Shown: one piece after another, positions 33,056-42,322 of the stretch | Position numbering within the stretch: the first letter of the stretch is position 1 | How the letters are laid out: each line of letters opens with the position of its first letter | Source: Candidatus Woesearchaeota archaeon | Lineage (GTDB): Archaea > Nanobdellota > Nanobdellia > Woesearchaeales > WJIZ01 | Assembly: GCA_014729995.1 (NCBI GenBank) | Contig: WJIZ01000001.1 | Span: 1-60,540 of the forward strand | DNA: 60,540 nt | Direction of reading: 5' to 3' | Notes under the pieces: generated by a model | What the model was told of the DNA's origin: nothing | The model's database searches: none | Seen by the model: only the letters and a program-made list of their open reading frames with translations | Made by a program: the position numbers and the translations under genes

Positions 33056-33703
33056 ATGAAAACGGCATTTATTGAGGCAAAATATAAAGGCAAGATCAGG
33101 CTTTCTAAAATAAAAGCTAAAAAACTGCCGGAAAAAACAGGCCTGACCGCATCGGTGCAGTTTGCAGATTTCCTTGCCGATATTAAAGAATACCTGGAAA
33201 GCAACGGAAAGAAAGTTTTTTTTGAAAAAGGCGATCAAAAATATCCAGGACAGGTTTTGGGCTGTGAACAGGGCGCTGCTAAAAAAATTTCAGCTTTAGT
33301 TGATGCATTCCTTTATGTCGGGGACGGCAGGTTTCATCCGGTTGGTATAAGCCTGGGCACAGGAAAAGATGTGTTTATCTTCAATCCTGTTTCGAATGAG
33401 TTCAGGAAGCTTGATAAGAAGGATATTGAGGCAATTAAGATGAAGAGAAAGGCGCAGCTCATGAAGTTCCACTCATCCACTCAGATAGGGGTGATAGTTT
33501 CTGTTAAGAGGGGCCAGGACAGGCTGGGAGATGCCCTGAAATTAAGAAAGAGATTTCCTGATAAGAATTTCTATATGGTGCTGTTTGATGCTGTTGACTA
33601 CAGCCAGTTAGAAAATTTTAATTTTGTGGAATGCTGGGTTAATACTGCCTGCCCTAGGATTGAGGAAGATATTAAAGTGCTGAATATCGATGAGATAAAC
33701 TGA
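33056..33703 (+). CDS. Diphthamide synthase Dph2-like protein lacking domain 1
   Basis: A 215-aa protein matching domains 2 and 3 of archaeal Dph2, whose normal length is ~330-340 aa. Visible are PGQVLGCEQGAA (cluster Cys of domain 2, residue 70), VDAFLYVGDGRFHPVGISL, FNPVSNEF, KMKRKAQLMKFHSSTQIGVIVSVKRGQ and the domain 3 segment ECWVNTACPRI. The first domain, which holds the first of three [4Fe-4S] cysteines, is absent. Family enzymes transfer a 3-amino-3-carboxypropyl group from SAM to a histidine of EF-2. Promoter spacing shows this is the real start. Domain 1 may be encoded elsewhere, or the activity may have changed. Confidence 0.85.
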   Translation: MKTAFIEAKYKGKIRLSKIKAKKLPEKTGLTASVQFADFLADIKEYLESNGKKVFFEKGDQKYPGQVLGCEQGAAKKISALVDAFLYVGDGRFHPVGISLGTGKDVFIFNPVSNEFRKLDKKDIEAIKMKRKAQLMKFHSSTQIGVIVSVKRGQDRLGDALKLRKRFPDKNFYMVLFDAVDYSQLENFNFVECWVNTACPRIEEDIKVLNIDEIN

Positions 33704-33719
33704 ACCGGATGCTGACAAC

Positions 33720-34907
33720 ATGACCAAACCTGAACTTCTTTCACCTGCAGGCGACTGGGTTAGTCTCAGAGCTGCTATAGGAGCAGGAGCTGATGCTGTT
33801 TATTTCGGTGTAAAAGAACTTAATATGCGGGCTAATGCAAAGAATTTTGAGCTTGGGGAGCTGAAAAAAACAGTAAAAACATGCCATGAAAATAATGTTA
33901 GGGCTTACCTGGCATTGAACACTATTGTTTATGAGAATGAACTAAAGAAAACTGAAAAAATCCTGAAGAGGGCCAAAGAAGCCGGAATAGATGCGATTAT
34001 CTGCTGGGACCTCTCTGTTTTGAAGCTATGCAGGATGCTGAAGCTGAGGATTCACCTTTCTACACAGGCATCGGTCAGCAATTATCCTGCTGCTGAGTAT
34101 TACTGCAGGAAGTTTGGGGTGAAGAGAATTGTCCTGGCGAGAGAATCTACTCTGGATGACATTAAAAAAATAATAAAACGAATCAGGAAAAACAAGCTTG
34201 GCCTGCAGATTGAGACTTTTGTCCATGGAGCGATGTGCGTTTCTATATCCGGGAGATGCTTTTTGAGCCAGTTTGCTTTCAATAAGTCTGCAAACAGGGG
34301 ACAATGCCTGCAGCCCTGCAGGAGAAAATACTTAATTAGGGATATAGAAGAAAAACATGAGTTTGAGCTCGGGGAGTATTATGTAATGAGCCCAGAGGAT
34401 TTATGCACGATTGAATTTATAGAGCAGCTGAAGAGAGCAGGGATAAATGCGTTTAAGATAGAGGGCAGAAACCGCCCCCCTGAATATGTCAAGGCTGTAA
34501 CTGAATGCTACAGGCGGGCTATAGACGAGGGATATGATAGATCTTTGCTGCTGAGGCTTAAGGCAGTGTACAACAGGGGATTCTCTTCAGGATTCTTCCT
34601 GGGCAAGCCTGCTGATGCATGGAGCAGGGCTTATGGAAGCAAGGCTGCCAAAAAGAAGGAATATATAGGTAAGGTCGTTAATTATTACCGGAAACAGAAG
34701 GCTGCTGAGATTAAAATCGAAACAGGCAGGCTGGCCTTAGGCGACACTATAATGTTTCAAGGCAACACCACAGGAGTGGTAGAGCAGAAAATAACTTCTA
34801 TGCAGAATGAGCGCAGAAGCATCGGGAAAGCGGAAAAAGGAATGTGTGCTGCTGTAAGGGCATCAAGGGTTAGAAAAAATGACCGGGTTTATCTGATTAT
34901 TTCTTAG
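33720..34907 (+). CDS. U32 family peptidase-like protein
   Basis: A 395-aa protein of the U32 family, which in bacteria includes TrhP, RlhA and UbiU, acting in RNA hydroxylation and related chemistry. Features: KPELLSPAGDWVSLRAAIGAGADAVYFG, HLSTQASVSNYPAAEYY, and the Cys set MCVSISGRC...RGQCLQPCRRKY that could hold an Fe-S cluster. Then ALNTIVYE and FKIEGRNRPPEYV. The C-terminal ~75 residues form a small beta domain. It lies 16 nt after the Dph2 gene on the same strand. It is convergent with the subtilase (11-nt overlap). Confidence 0.88.
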   Translation: MTKPELLSPAGDWVSLRAAIGAGADAVYFGVKELNMRANAKNFELGELKKTVKTCHENNVRAYLALNTIVYENELKKTEKILKRAKEAGIDAIICWDLSVLKLCRMLKLRIHLSTQASVSNYPAAEYYCRKFGVKRIVLARESTLDDIKKIIKRIRKNKLGLQIETFVHGAMCVSISGRCFLSQFAFNKSANRGQCLQPCRRKYLIRDIEEKHEFELGEYYVMSPEDLCTIEFIEQLKRAGINAFKIEGRNRPPEYVKAVTECYRRAIDEGYDRSLLLRLKAVYNRGFSSGFFLGKPADAWSRAYGSKAAKKKEYIGKVVNYYRKQKAAEIKIETGRLALGDTIMFQGNTTGVVEQKITSMQNERRSIGKAEKGMCAAVRASRVRKNDRVYLIIS

Positions 34908-37900
34908 GATTGATGCGCCGGAAAGCCTGCTTTATGCGGCTTTTTTCCCAGCCCTGTGAAATAAGCTGTTTTGTTATTTCCTGCTTGGAAAGCTTTCTGG
35001 ACTTCCTGAGTTTTATATGCCTTATGAGTATTTCAGAGGCTTTCCCTCTTCTTTTGAGGTATAGTAGGAGCATGGCGGCAGCTAATATGATAAAAAGCAG
35101 GAGGTATAAAAGAAAGCTGTTTTTTTCCTGCCGGGTTTTTCCCTTTTTTATTATATTTCCTGCCGTAGTTTTTGTTTCAGGCTCTTTTTCTTCCGCTTTT
35201 TCTTCCTCTGCGATTATTTTTTCTTCCTTTCTTTCTGCTGTTACTGCAAAATAGCTGAATCCCGGGATATTTGAGGAGTAATATGCGTAATCAGCGTCTT
35301 CTTCCAATAGCTTTGCAGGGTAATGCTGCCACTCCCTGCTTAGGCGGAGAAGCTTCACCTTATTCTTATCATATTCCTCAAGCCATGCTTTTTTAACCCT
35401 AAATTCCAGCCCTGCGCCCTTTATGTTTTGGGGAGTCAGCTTTGCACCTGCGGTGATTTGAAAATACTGGTAAGCGTTTTTTAACGGTGTTTTGTTTTTT
35501 GGTGAGGAGACGTTTATTATCACGCTGCCCTTCAGGATAAAGCTGTTTACAAAGAAATTCAACTGGGTTACAGCAAGCTTTTCTTTTCTGCCCCTTATTA
35601 TGTATTCCTCTCCCTCTATCATTGACAGGAATGAGCCGGAGAGGGTGCTTTCGTCGCTGGGAAGGGAAATACTTTTTCCTCCGCCGCTTCCGCTTCCGCC
35701 AGAAGCAGAGCTTACAGACCGTACAGGGCAGCTGCAATCGGCAGGGCAGGAAGAGCATGATTCATCCCCATTGCAGACGCTGTCGCCGCAATAATAAGCC
35801 TGCTCCCTTATTCCTGAATGGAATAAGCCTGTTACCTTATATTTCGTGTTTCTATTTGAGAAAACGCAGCTATAGTTGGCATTTGAGCCCGGGCAGGCGA
35901 GCCATGTTTCCCCAGGAGCTGTGCAGGCTGATGAGATATTGCCTATTGAAGGAATCTCGGAATCCTTAATGCATATTCCTGTGCTGTTTAATATCCGCTC
36001 CAAATAGACAGTTTTGGTTGTGTTTTGGGCTCTCAGGCTAATACCCCTTATCAAAATCGAAGAATTTGCTGCTGTTGAGTTATGCTTTGCTATTGTCATG
36101 TTGTATAAGTCAAGGATATTTGAGGAGTTAAAGGTGAAATTGAAATATACTACAGTGTTGTTATTTGCGTCTGTTATGTTTACGGGCAGGGTTGAGTTGA
36201 ATATTTTTGCCAGGCTTATGGAATTATTAATGAAGACAGAGACGTTGACATTTGCCGCGCTGATGCTTGAGCTGTTTCCTTTCAGGAAATCTATATTGTC
36301 ATTGAGATTGTCGTTATCGTCGTCTGTGTCTTTGTAATCGGGCAAGCCGTCGCCGTCCGAGTCTACAGCGTTTAGGATTGTGGCGTGCACCAAAAATGAG
36401 GAGATATCCTGTGAATCATTTGCTGTTATATTGAAGGCATAATATCCTGCGTCGCTTGTCGTGGTGTTCCAAGTAAATACAGCGCTGGATATTCCCGTCC
36501 TGTTGAAGCTGGTGTTAATGAAATTCGAATTGTTTATGCTGATGTTGACGTAATCAAGGTCGATGTCAGTTATATTGACTGATATGTTAAGCTGATCGGT
36601 CTCATTTAGAATTGTGGCTGCGGTGTATTTAAGAATGGGCGGGGCATTTTTTATTGTTATTGTTATATTCTGCCAATTGCTGTAATTGAATTGGTCATAT
36701 GCCCTTACGCTGAAGGTCCAGTTCTGGTTCTTTGTTGTGTTCTGTGAAGATACGGATGTTAAGTTTCTTAAAGATTCTATTTCCTGCGAGTTGTTGTACC
36801 ATCTTGTCTCGTTTGTGATGATTTGGGAATCGGGATCATATATGGAGAAAGCAGCATTAAGAGAGCCGTTGGTGCGGTTCAGCGGGTCTGAACATGCCAA
36901 GGAAGGATTTTGAATCAAGGGAACTGCGTTGGTGTTGTTTACGGTGAAATTCCATGCAAGCCTGTCGGACAGCTCATTGTCTGTGATGACGACAGTTATG
37001 TTATAGAAGCCGCTTGCTGAGTAATTGCCATAAAATGTGTAACTGCTGTTGCCGGATACTACTGTGCTGTTCTTGTACCATGTTATATTTATCTCATCAT
37101 TATTGGCATCTTCGTAGGTTATGTTGAATGTCTGGTTGCCTGGCTCAGCTATGCTTAATTCAATATTCCCCGGATAATAGCCTGTTATATTCGGGGCTGT
37201 GTTTGTAATATTGACCCATCTTAATGGCGTTGAGTTAAAATTATTTCCTGAGTCGTTGGCATAGACCCTGTAATAGAACAGGCCGCTTCCGTTTATTGAC
37301 TTATTCAGGTAGCAATTAACTGTTTTTCCGCTGCCCTGCTTATTCATTGACTCATTTGTGTAGTTCCATTCGAGAATGCAGGAATCGATTTTTAAGCTGT
37401 CATAAGCACTGGCATTAATCAATACTGAAGTGTTTGCTGTGGTGATGTTGGGAGAGGGAGATGAAAATGTTATATTTGGGGGAGAATTGTCTAATGAGAA
37501 TATTGCCGCAGCTATGTCTATCCTCGAATAATACCTGCCTGACCCTGAATCGTATATGCTTTTTCCTGTGCTGTTAAGGATGCTTTCGATTTGAACCGGC
37601 GAAAAGACAGAGCTGTTGTACAATCTTGTGAACTGGTTTATCAAAGCTGCTGCTCCTGCTGCATGGGGGGCTGCCATTGAAGTGCCGCTGTACGTGGCTG
37701 TGCCCCCGTTGTTCCAGGGAGAGGTAATCCATTTCCCAGGGGCCATTAAGTCCAGTATGCTTCCCCTGTTGGTGAACGAAGAGATATCATCTTCCGTTGT
37801 TCCGGATGAGCCGTCATTAGTGCTTCCTACAGGGGTTGCGTTTTCGATGCAGGCGGGGCTGCTTATTCCGTTTTCCCAGTTGTCATTACCTGAAGCTATG

Positions 37901-38853
37901 AATACAGAGATATTTTCACCTACTGCTGAATTTATTGAATCAGCGAAAGCGGATTCTGCAGAATCACAATAGCTGTTGTATGGGCCGTCTCCCCCTATAC
38001 TTATGCTTATCACCGATATATTGTATTTTGAAGCATTTGCTGTGCACCAGTCGATTCCTGCGATTATGTCCGAATCAGCGCAGGAGCCTGTTGAGTTGCA
38101 GACTTTTATTGCTATAATTCCGGCGTCAGGGGCCATCCCCTTATTTGCGGAATGGTTGCCTGCTGCTATGCCTGTGCAATGGGTTCCGTGGCCGTGGTCG
38201 TCTTCAGCGCTGTCGTCTTCTGCTGTGTCATCGGGGCAGCAGTACTGGCCGTCGCCAGAATTGGTCAGGCTGCAATAGCAATACTGGTCCAGTATTCTGC
38301 CCAAAAATGCAGGATGGTCTGTGTCTATGCCTGTGTCGAGAACACATATTGTCTCATGCTTTCCTGTCAAGTTAGTGTCGCTTAACTGCAGTTTCCATAC
38401 ATCATCCCCATTGATGAGGGGAACGCTTTCGGACAGTGCTATGCGCTTGATGCTGTTAACCTGTATGCTTTCGACATTCCTATCTTTTGAAAGAGTTTCC
38501 AGAGCCTCTTTGCTTACTTTTCCCGAGAATGCACTTATGGTTGAGTATTTTCTTCTCAATTCGAAGTCTTTTTTTTCTTTTATGGATAATATGCCCCTTT
38601 TCCGGCTCATTGTATCCAGCTTAGAAAGTACTTTATCCTGCTGCTCTACTATTGCCTTTTTTCCCCTTAATTTATCCGATATTGCACTGATTTTCAGCCC
38701 ACTTTTTTTTTCAGTCTCTTTTAGCCTGACGATGACCTCAGCGAAGCCCTTTTCATCCAATTCTTCGTATATTTTTTCATCGACTTCTGCAGGGCATACA
38801 AAGAAAGCAAGCAATAACAATACAGAGAGAAATAAAAAAGATTTTTTCACCAT
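34897..38853 (-). CDS. Membrane-anchored subtilisin-like (S8) protease
   Basis: A 1318-aa protein with a signal peptide (FLFLSVLLLLAFFVCPAE) and an I9-like propeptide to ~125. The S8 catalytic domain has Asp in CVLDTGIDTDHP (~170), His in DHGHGTHCTGIAAG (~225) and Ser in GTSMAAPHAAGAAALI (~390). Beyond ~465 come several Ig/cadherin-like beta domains rich in Asn-x-Ser/Thr sites, a DSDGDGLPDYKDTDDDNDN calcium-binding stretch (~835) and a Cys-rich insert (~1065). One membrane helix at ~1245-1265 and a basic cytoplasmic tail follow. The active site is outside the cell. A TATA box lies at ~38871-38886. Confidence 0.92.
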   Translation of the reverse strand: MVKKSFLFLSVLLLLAFFVCPAEVDEKIYEELDEKGFAEVIVRLKETEKKSGLKISAISDKLRGKKAIVEQQDKVLSKLDTMSRKRGILSIKEKKDFELRRKYSTISAFSGKVSKEALETLSKDRNVESIQVNSIKRIALSESVPLINGDDVWKLQLSDTNLTGKHETICVLDTGIDTDHPAFLGRILDQYCYCSLTNSGDGQYCCPDDTAEDDSAEDDHGHGTHCTGIAAGNHSANKGMAPDAGIIAIKVCNSTGSCADSDIIAGIDWCTANASKYNISVISISIGGDGPYNSYCDSAESAFADSINSAVGENISVFIASGNDNWENGISSPACIENATPVGSTNDGSSGTTEDDISSFTNRGSILDLMAPGKWITSPWNNGGTATYSGTSMAAPHAAGAAALINQFTRLYNSSVFSPVQIESILNSTGKSIYDSGSGRYYSRIDIAAAIFSLDNSPPNITFSSPSPNITTANTSVLINASAYDSLKIDSCILEWNYTNESMNKQGSGKTVNCYLNKSINGSGLFYYRVYANDSGNNFNSTPLRWVNITNTAPNITGYYPGNIELSIAEPGNQTFNITYEDANNDEINITWYKNSTVVSGNSSYTFYGNYSASGFYNITVVITDNELSDRLAWNFTVNNTNAVPLIQNPSLACSDPLNRTNGSLNAAFSIYDPDSQIITNETRWYNNSQEIESLRNLTSVSSQNTTKNQNWTFSVRAYDQFNYSNWQNITITIKNAPPILKYTAATILNETDQLNISVNITDIDLDYVNISINNSNFINTSFNRTGISSAVFTWNTTTSDAGYYAFNITANDSQDISSFLVHATILNAVDSDGDGLPDYKDTDDDNDNLNDNIDFLKGNSSSISAANVNVSVFINNSISLAKIFNSTLPVNITDANNNTVVYFNFTFNSSNILDLYNMTIAKHNSTAANSSILIRGISLRAQNTTKTVYLERILNSTGICIKDSEIPSIGNISSACTAPGETWLACPGSNANYSCVFSNRNTKYKVTGLFHSGIREQAYYCGDSVCNGDESCSSCPADCSCPVRSVSSASGGSGSGGGKSISLPSDESTLSGSFLSMIEGEEYIIRGRKEKLAVTQLNFFVNSFILKGSVIINVSSPKNKTPLKNAYQYFQITAGAKLTPQNIKGAGLEFRVKKAWLEEYDKNKVKLLRLSREWQHYPAKLLEEDADYAYYSSNIPGFSYFAVTAERKEEKIIAEEEKAEEKEPETKTTAGNIIKKGKTRQEKNSFLLYLLLFIILAAAMLLLYLKRRGKASEILIRHIKLRKSRKLSKQEITKQLISQGWEKSRIKQAFRRINPKK

Positions 38854-38885
38854 AAATGGGGATAAAATAATTATTTTTATAAACT

Positions 38886-39788
38886 TTACCTTAAAAGCCC
38901 GATGGTGTCTCTTGCCTTTATATCGAGGCTTTGCCTGCTGTTCAGGCCTGCCAGGACGTCTAAAAATGTCCTCTTTATCTCGTACCTGCTCAGCTGCGCT
39001 GTTATGTTGAGCTTCTGCTCTATATAATCCAGGGCTTCTTTTTTTCCGCCAAGCTCATCCACCAAATTAAGCTGGAGGGCTTCCTTTCCTATGAAAAATT
39101 CGCCTGTCCCGACATTTTCAATCTCGCTGTCTGTCAAAGCGCGGTTTTCCTGCACCTCATCCTTGAATATCTGGTGTAGCAGGCTGATTTTCTTCTGCAG
39201 CATTCTTTCTTCGTCTTCTGAAAGTTGCCTGAAGGGAATGCCTGTGTCCTTGTATCTGCCGCCCACTAACCTTTGGTAAGTGACGTTCCAGTCCCTTATG
39301 AAGCCTGAGAAATCAAGGTATGAGCCATACACCCCTATAGAGCCTGTTATGGACATCCTGTTAGCAACTATATGCTCTGCTGCAGAGGCTATCCAGTAAG
39401 CGCCTGATGCGCCTGTCTCGCGTATCCAGGCTACTGTTGTCTTGTTCGCCCTTTCTATGGCTACCGCTATCTCGTCCGTAGCTACAGGAGCCCCCCCGGG
39501 GCTGTCTATCTCCAGCAATATAGCCTTAATTTTTGGGTCTTCTGCAGCATCCCCGATAAAATCCACAATCTTTCCTGACGGGGTAATGCTGCTTCCAAGG
39601 AAATCACGGCTGTTTCCTGTCAGTATAAGCCCCCTGACCGGAATCAGGGCAACATTCCCCTGCCTTACGCCCTCCTGGCTGATAATCAATGAAATCATCG
39701 CCGAGAAAACATAAGCAATGATAAACAGGAAGAGCAGAACACTGATTATTATGCCCCACCTGGCGCTGTTTTTCTTCTTTTTTGCCAT
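38886..39788 (-). CDS. sppA: Signal peptide peptidase SppA (S49)
   Basis: A 300-aa protein with one N-terminal membrane helix (IIISVLLFLFIIAYVFSAMI) and a single S49 domain. The nucleophile is the Ser in TGASGAYWIASAAEHIVA and the general base Lys is in GGRYKDTGIPF. IDSPGGAPVATDEI precedes them. It degrades remnant signal peptides in the membrane, which fits a genome with many exported proteins. It follows the RDD gene by 4 nt on the same strand and is followed by the subtilase after 32 nt. Confidence 0.95.
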   Translation of the reverse strand: MAKKKKNSARWGIIISVLLFLFIIAYVFSAMISLIISQEGVRQGNVALIPVRGLILTGNSRDFLGSSITPSGKIVDFIGDAAEDPKIKAILLEIDSPGGAPVATDEIAVAIERANKTTVAWIRETGASGAYWIASAAEHIVANRMSITGSIGVYGSYLDFSGFIRDWNVTYQRLVGGRYKDTGIPFRQLSEDEERMLQKKISLLHQIFKDEVQENRALTDSEIENVGTGEFFIGKEALQLNLVDELGGKKEALDYIEQKLNITAQLSRYEIKRTFLDVLAGLNSRQSLDIKARDTIGLLR

Positions 39789-39792
39789 TTTA

Positions 39793-40293
39793 TCACCTTA
39801 AAGCATAAACTTCTGTTGTTTTTGTTCCTGAGAGTATTTCGGAGAGCCTTCTCCTGTCTTGCGTGAAGAACATGAATAATGGATCTATTACCCAGAGCAG
39901 GATAAAAGGGAATATAATCAGCATATACATGCTTCTTACAAGGTAAGCGAAGAAATTCTTATCCCTGACAGGCTCTACTTTTATTCTCATGAGCATCTTT
40001 CCGGGGGTTTGGCCCTGGCTGTACTCCAGTATTGAGAAGTAAAGGAGAGCCAAGATGCCGATGAGCAATGTTATTAAGGATAATATGCCTGCTACCTTGG
40101 GGTTAGACGATATGTAGGAATAGCTCTCCATGAAGCTGCCTGCGGGAATCAGCTTTTCCATTATGCTCCTGAAGGGGAATGCTATGATAAAATCTATTAT
40201 CAGCAGATCTATGGCAAAGGCCGCAGCCCTCTTCCATATTAATGCCGGCCCTTTGAATGTGCTTTCTTTGGGCAGGTTAAGACCTGTTCTCAT
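39793..40293 (-). CDS. RDD family membrane protein
   Basis: A 166-aa protein with three hydrophobic segments. The first opens with WKRAAAFAIDLLIIDFI, carrying the Arg and Asp residues of the RDD family. The QGQTPGKMLMRIKV loop is also typical. RDD proteins are small membrane proteins, some linked to transport, with no common function. It is the first gene of a likely RDD-sppA operon. A minus-strand TATA box lies ~25 nt upstream. Confidence 0.85.
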   Translation of the reverse strand: MRTGLNLPKESTFKGPALIWKRAAAFAIDLLIIDFIIAFPFRSIMEKLIPAGSFMESYSYISSNPKVAGILSLITLLIGILALLYFSILEYSQGQTPGKMLMRIKVEPVRDKNFFAYLVRSMYMLIIFPFILLWVIDPLFMFFTQDRRRLSEILSGTKTTEVYALR

Positions 40294-40312
40294 ATTCCCG
40301 GCTAATATCCCC

Positions 40313-40347
40313 CTATATAAAAATTTAATCAGTTAATTTTATAAAGC
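40313..40347. promoter_or_regulatory. Divergent promoters of the RDD gene and aIF1A
   Basis: Minus strand AAATTTTTATATAG (40313-40326) serves the RDD gene. Plus strand AATTTTATAAAGC (40335-40347) serves aIF1A, 27 nt before its ATG. The two boxes are 8 nt apart. Confidence 0.55.
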
Positions 40348-40367
40348 TATTTCTATTTTGGATTTTA

Positions 40368-40718
40368 ATGGCATTTAATAAGAAGGGCAATGACATGGAT
40401 CCCGAGGAGAGGGCAAGAAAGGAGATATCAAGGATAAAGCTTCCCTGGAAAGGGCAGACCTTTGGCATTGTCGAGCAGAGACTTGGCGGCTCCAGGATGA
40501 GGGTGCGATGCCTTGACGGCAAGACAAGGATATGCAGAATCCCTGGAAGGCTTAAAAGGTCTTTATGGGTGAGGGAGAGCAATATCGTGATTGTCGAGCC
40601 CTGGGAGCACGGCGGCGACAAGAAAGGGGACATAATCTATAAGTATACAAAGGCGCAGGTCAATTACCTGAACAGGAAAGGCTACCTCAAGTCCCTGGAA
40701 GAAGCTGATGAATTCTGA
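40368..40718 (+). CDS. eif1A: Translation initiation factor aIF1A
   Basis: A 116-aa OB-fold protein: GQTFGIVEQRLGGSRMRVRCLDGKTRICRIPGRLKRSLWV is the RNA-binding core, followed by VIVEPWEHGGDKKGDIIYKYTKAQV. The C-terminus is shorter and less acidic than in eukaryotes. It binds the A-site region of the small subunit and promotes start selection. Leaderless spacing from its TATA box. Length matches the archaeal family. Confidence 0.97.
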   Translation: MAFNKKGNDMDPEERARKEISRIKLPWKGQTFGIVEQRLGGSRMRVRCLDGKTRICRIPGRLKRSLWVRESNIVIVEPWEHGGDKKGDIIYKYTKAQVNYLNRKGYLKSLEEADEF

Positions 40719-40834
40719 GCTTAAACACAATCTTAGGCAAATATCTGGCATTTTTTGTTATTCATGGCGGCGTATAGGGTCGGATACTTTAGTTTCCAGT
40801 AAACTTTTTATACATAATCATTAACCTTATTCTT

Positions 40835-41434
40835 ATGAAACTGATATCACAGGGAGCCGAAGCAAAGATTTTCAGGAAAAAAAGCTCTTTGCTGAAAGAC
40901 AGGATAAGGAAATCTTACAGGATAAAGGAGATAGATGAAAAGCTGAGGAAATCCAGGACAAGAAGAGAGGCCAGGATACTTGAAAAGCTTGCGGCTATCG
41001 GCTTTTCCTCGCCTAAATTAGCGGATACTGACAGTGCTGAAAGGATAGAGATGCAGTACATAGAAGGCAGCAAGCTAAGAGATGCGCTTGATGATGCAGA
41101 CTATATCACGATGTCAAAGGAGATAGGGAGGAAGGTAGCTACACTGCACAATATCTCTATAATCCACGGCGACCTGACAACCAGCAACATGATTTTTAAC
41201 AGGGAGATTTATTTCATTGATTTTGGGCTTTCTTTTTTTTCCAAAAGGCATGAGGACAAGGCAGTTGACCTTCATCTTTTGAGGCAGGCTCTTGAATCGA
41301 AGCACCATAAGATATGGGATGAATGCTTTGCAGCATGCATTGGAGAATATAAGAAATATGCGGAAGAAAGCGAGCAGGTACTGCAGAGGCTTGAGGAAGT
41401 TGAATCAAGGGGAAGGAATAAGCTGAAACATTGA
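40835..41434 (+). CDS. bud32: KEOPS complex kinase/ATPase Bud32
   Basis: A 199-aa atypical small kinase. Motifs: GAEAKIFRK glycine-loop equivalent at the start, IRKSYRIKEID with the ATP Lys, RREARIL, the catalytic HGDLTTSNMIF and the metal-binding IDFGLSF. In KEOPS it supports Kae1 in making t6A37 on ANN-decoding tRNAs. Kae1 is not adjacent, whereas many archaea have a fused Kae1-Bud32. A TATA box (40804-40814) lies ~25 nt upstream. Confidence 0.94.
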   Translation: MKLISQGAEAKIFRKKSSLLKDRIRKSYRIKEIDEKLRKSRTRREARILEKLAAIGFSSPKLADTDSAERIEMQYIEGSKLRDALDDADYITMSKEIGRKVATLHNISIIHGDLTTSNMIFNREIYFIDFGLSFFSKRHEDKAVDLHLLRQALESKHHKIWDECFAACIGEYKKYAEESEQVLQRLEEVESRGRNKLKH

Positions 41435-41480
41435 GCTGTTGTGTAAAACGGCCTGAGATCAGAGGCATGCCGGAACAGCT
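41434..41480. other. Stable stem-loop after bud32
   Basis: AGCTGTT (41434-41440) pairs with AACAGCT (41474-41480), with an inner CGGC/GCCG stem. It starts at the bud32 stop codon. It may be a 3' end structure. The pocket is too asymmetric for an H/ACA RNA and no ACA box is seen. Confidence 0.35.
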
Positions 41481-41574
41481 GACTAAAGCATGGTGCGGGT
41501 ATTTAGTGATCAACTTTAGGTTAACACCCCATAAAATAGCAATATTTATATATTCAAAAAAGAAAAATTCTTCT

Positions 41575-42177
41575 ATGTTAATCAAGAGAGAGCAGTGGCC
41601 TGTTTTCACTGTTCATACACTGGCATTAATAGTGTTTACAGCCATATTTGTCCTTAGAAAGGACTATGAGTTCCTGCTCTATGTTGCAGTTATTTTATTC
41701 TTTATGTTGCTGGTGCTTTTTACCAACCACAAGGTAGAATATCCCAATGCGCTCCTGTGGGGGCTGGCGATATGGTCAATTATGCATATGTCCGGCTCGG
41801 GAATATATATCGGCGGGAAGAAGCTCTATGACACTATTTTAATCCCGATCATAGGGGAGCCTTACTCTGTCTTTAAATACGACCAGCTTGCCCATATATT
41901 CGGATTTGCTGTAGCTACTTACCTCTCATATATCCTGCTTAAGCCCAGCTTAAGTAAAGAGCCGAAATGGAGGTCATTGTCTATAGTTATCCTGATGGCG
42001 GGGCTTGGGTTCGGGGCCTTAAATGAGATAATTGAGTTTTTTGCTACTGTGCTGATCCCGAATACAGGAGTGGGAGGCTATGTAAATACTGCTATCGACC
42101 TAGTATCCAATGCCTTCGGCGCTGCAGCTGCTGTTCTTTATATACTGGCGAAGGAGTCAAAAGATTTAAATAAATAG
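41575..42177 (+). CDS. DUF2238-type membrane protein
   Basis: A 200-aa integral membrane protein with five or six hydrophobic segments. The HMSGSGIYIGGKKLYD and FKYDQLAHIFGFAVATYL segments (His and Asp within the membrane) and FGALNEIIEFFATVLIP are typical of DUF2238/YjdF-like proteins. Function is unknown. The start at 41575 fits a TATA box (AATATTTATATA at 41541-41553). The longer open frame upstream has no hydrophobic or family-like content. Confidence 0.8.
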   Translation: MLIKREQWPVFTVHTLALIVFTAIFVLRKDYEFLLYVAVILFFMLLVLFTNHKVEYPNALLWGLAIWSIMHMSGSGIYIGGKKLYDTILIPIIGEPYSVFKYDQLAHIFGFAVATYLSYILLKPSLSKEPKWRSLSIVILMAGLGFGALNEIIEFFATVLIPNTGVGGYVNTAIDLVSNAFGAAAAVLYILAKESKDLNK

Positions 42178-42193
42178 CAACCTTACTATAAAC

Positions 42194-42322
42194 ATGGATA
42201 CAGCGCTTTTGGCAATTCTTTCCATAATCGGATTATTTGCACTTTATTGGGTTATGTTCGGCCAGTGGAAATACAATAAAATGATGAGGCAGGATGAAAA
42301 CACTTCTGATAAGCCTAAGTGA
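42194..42322 (+). CDS. 42-aa single-span membrane protein
   Basis: ATG 17 nt after the DUF2238 gene. One hydrophobic helix (TALLAILSIIGLFALYWVMF) is followed by a basic and then polar tail. Its last 29 nt overlap the start of the degenerate HAD gene in another frame, so it is likely coupled to it. No family is recognised. The regular hydrophobic segment and close packing support a real gene. Confidence 0.5.
   Translation: MDTALLAILSIIGLFALYWVMFGQWKYNKMMRQDENTSDKPK

Noticed and set aside
41434-41480. H/ACA guide RNA after bud32
   Set aside because: The internal loop is 8 nt on one side and 1 nt on the other, so no pseudouridylation pocket can form, and no ACA box lies at the right distance.
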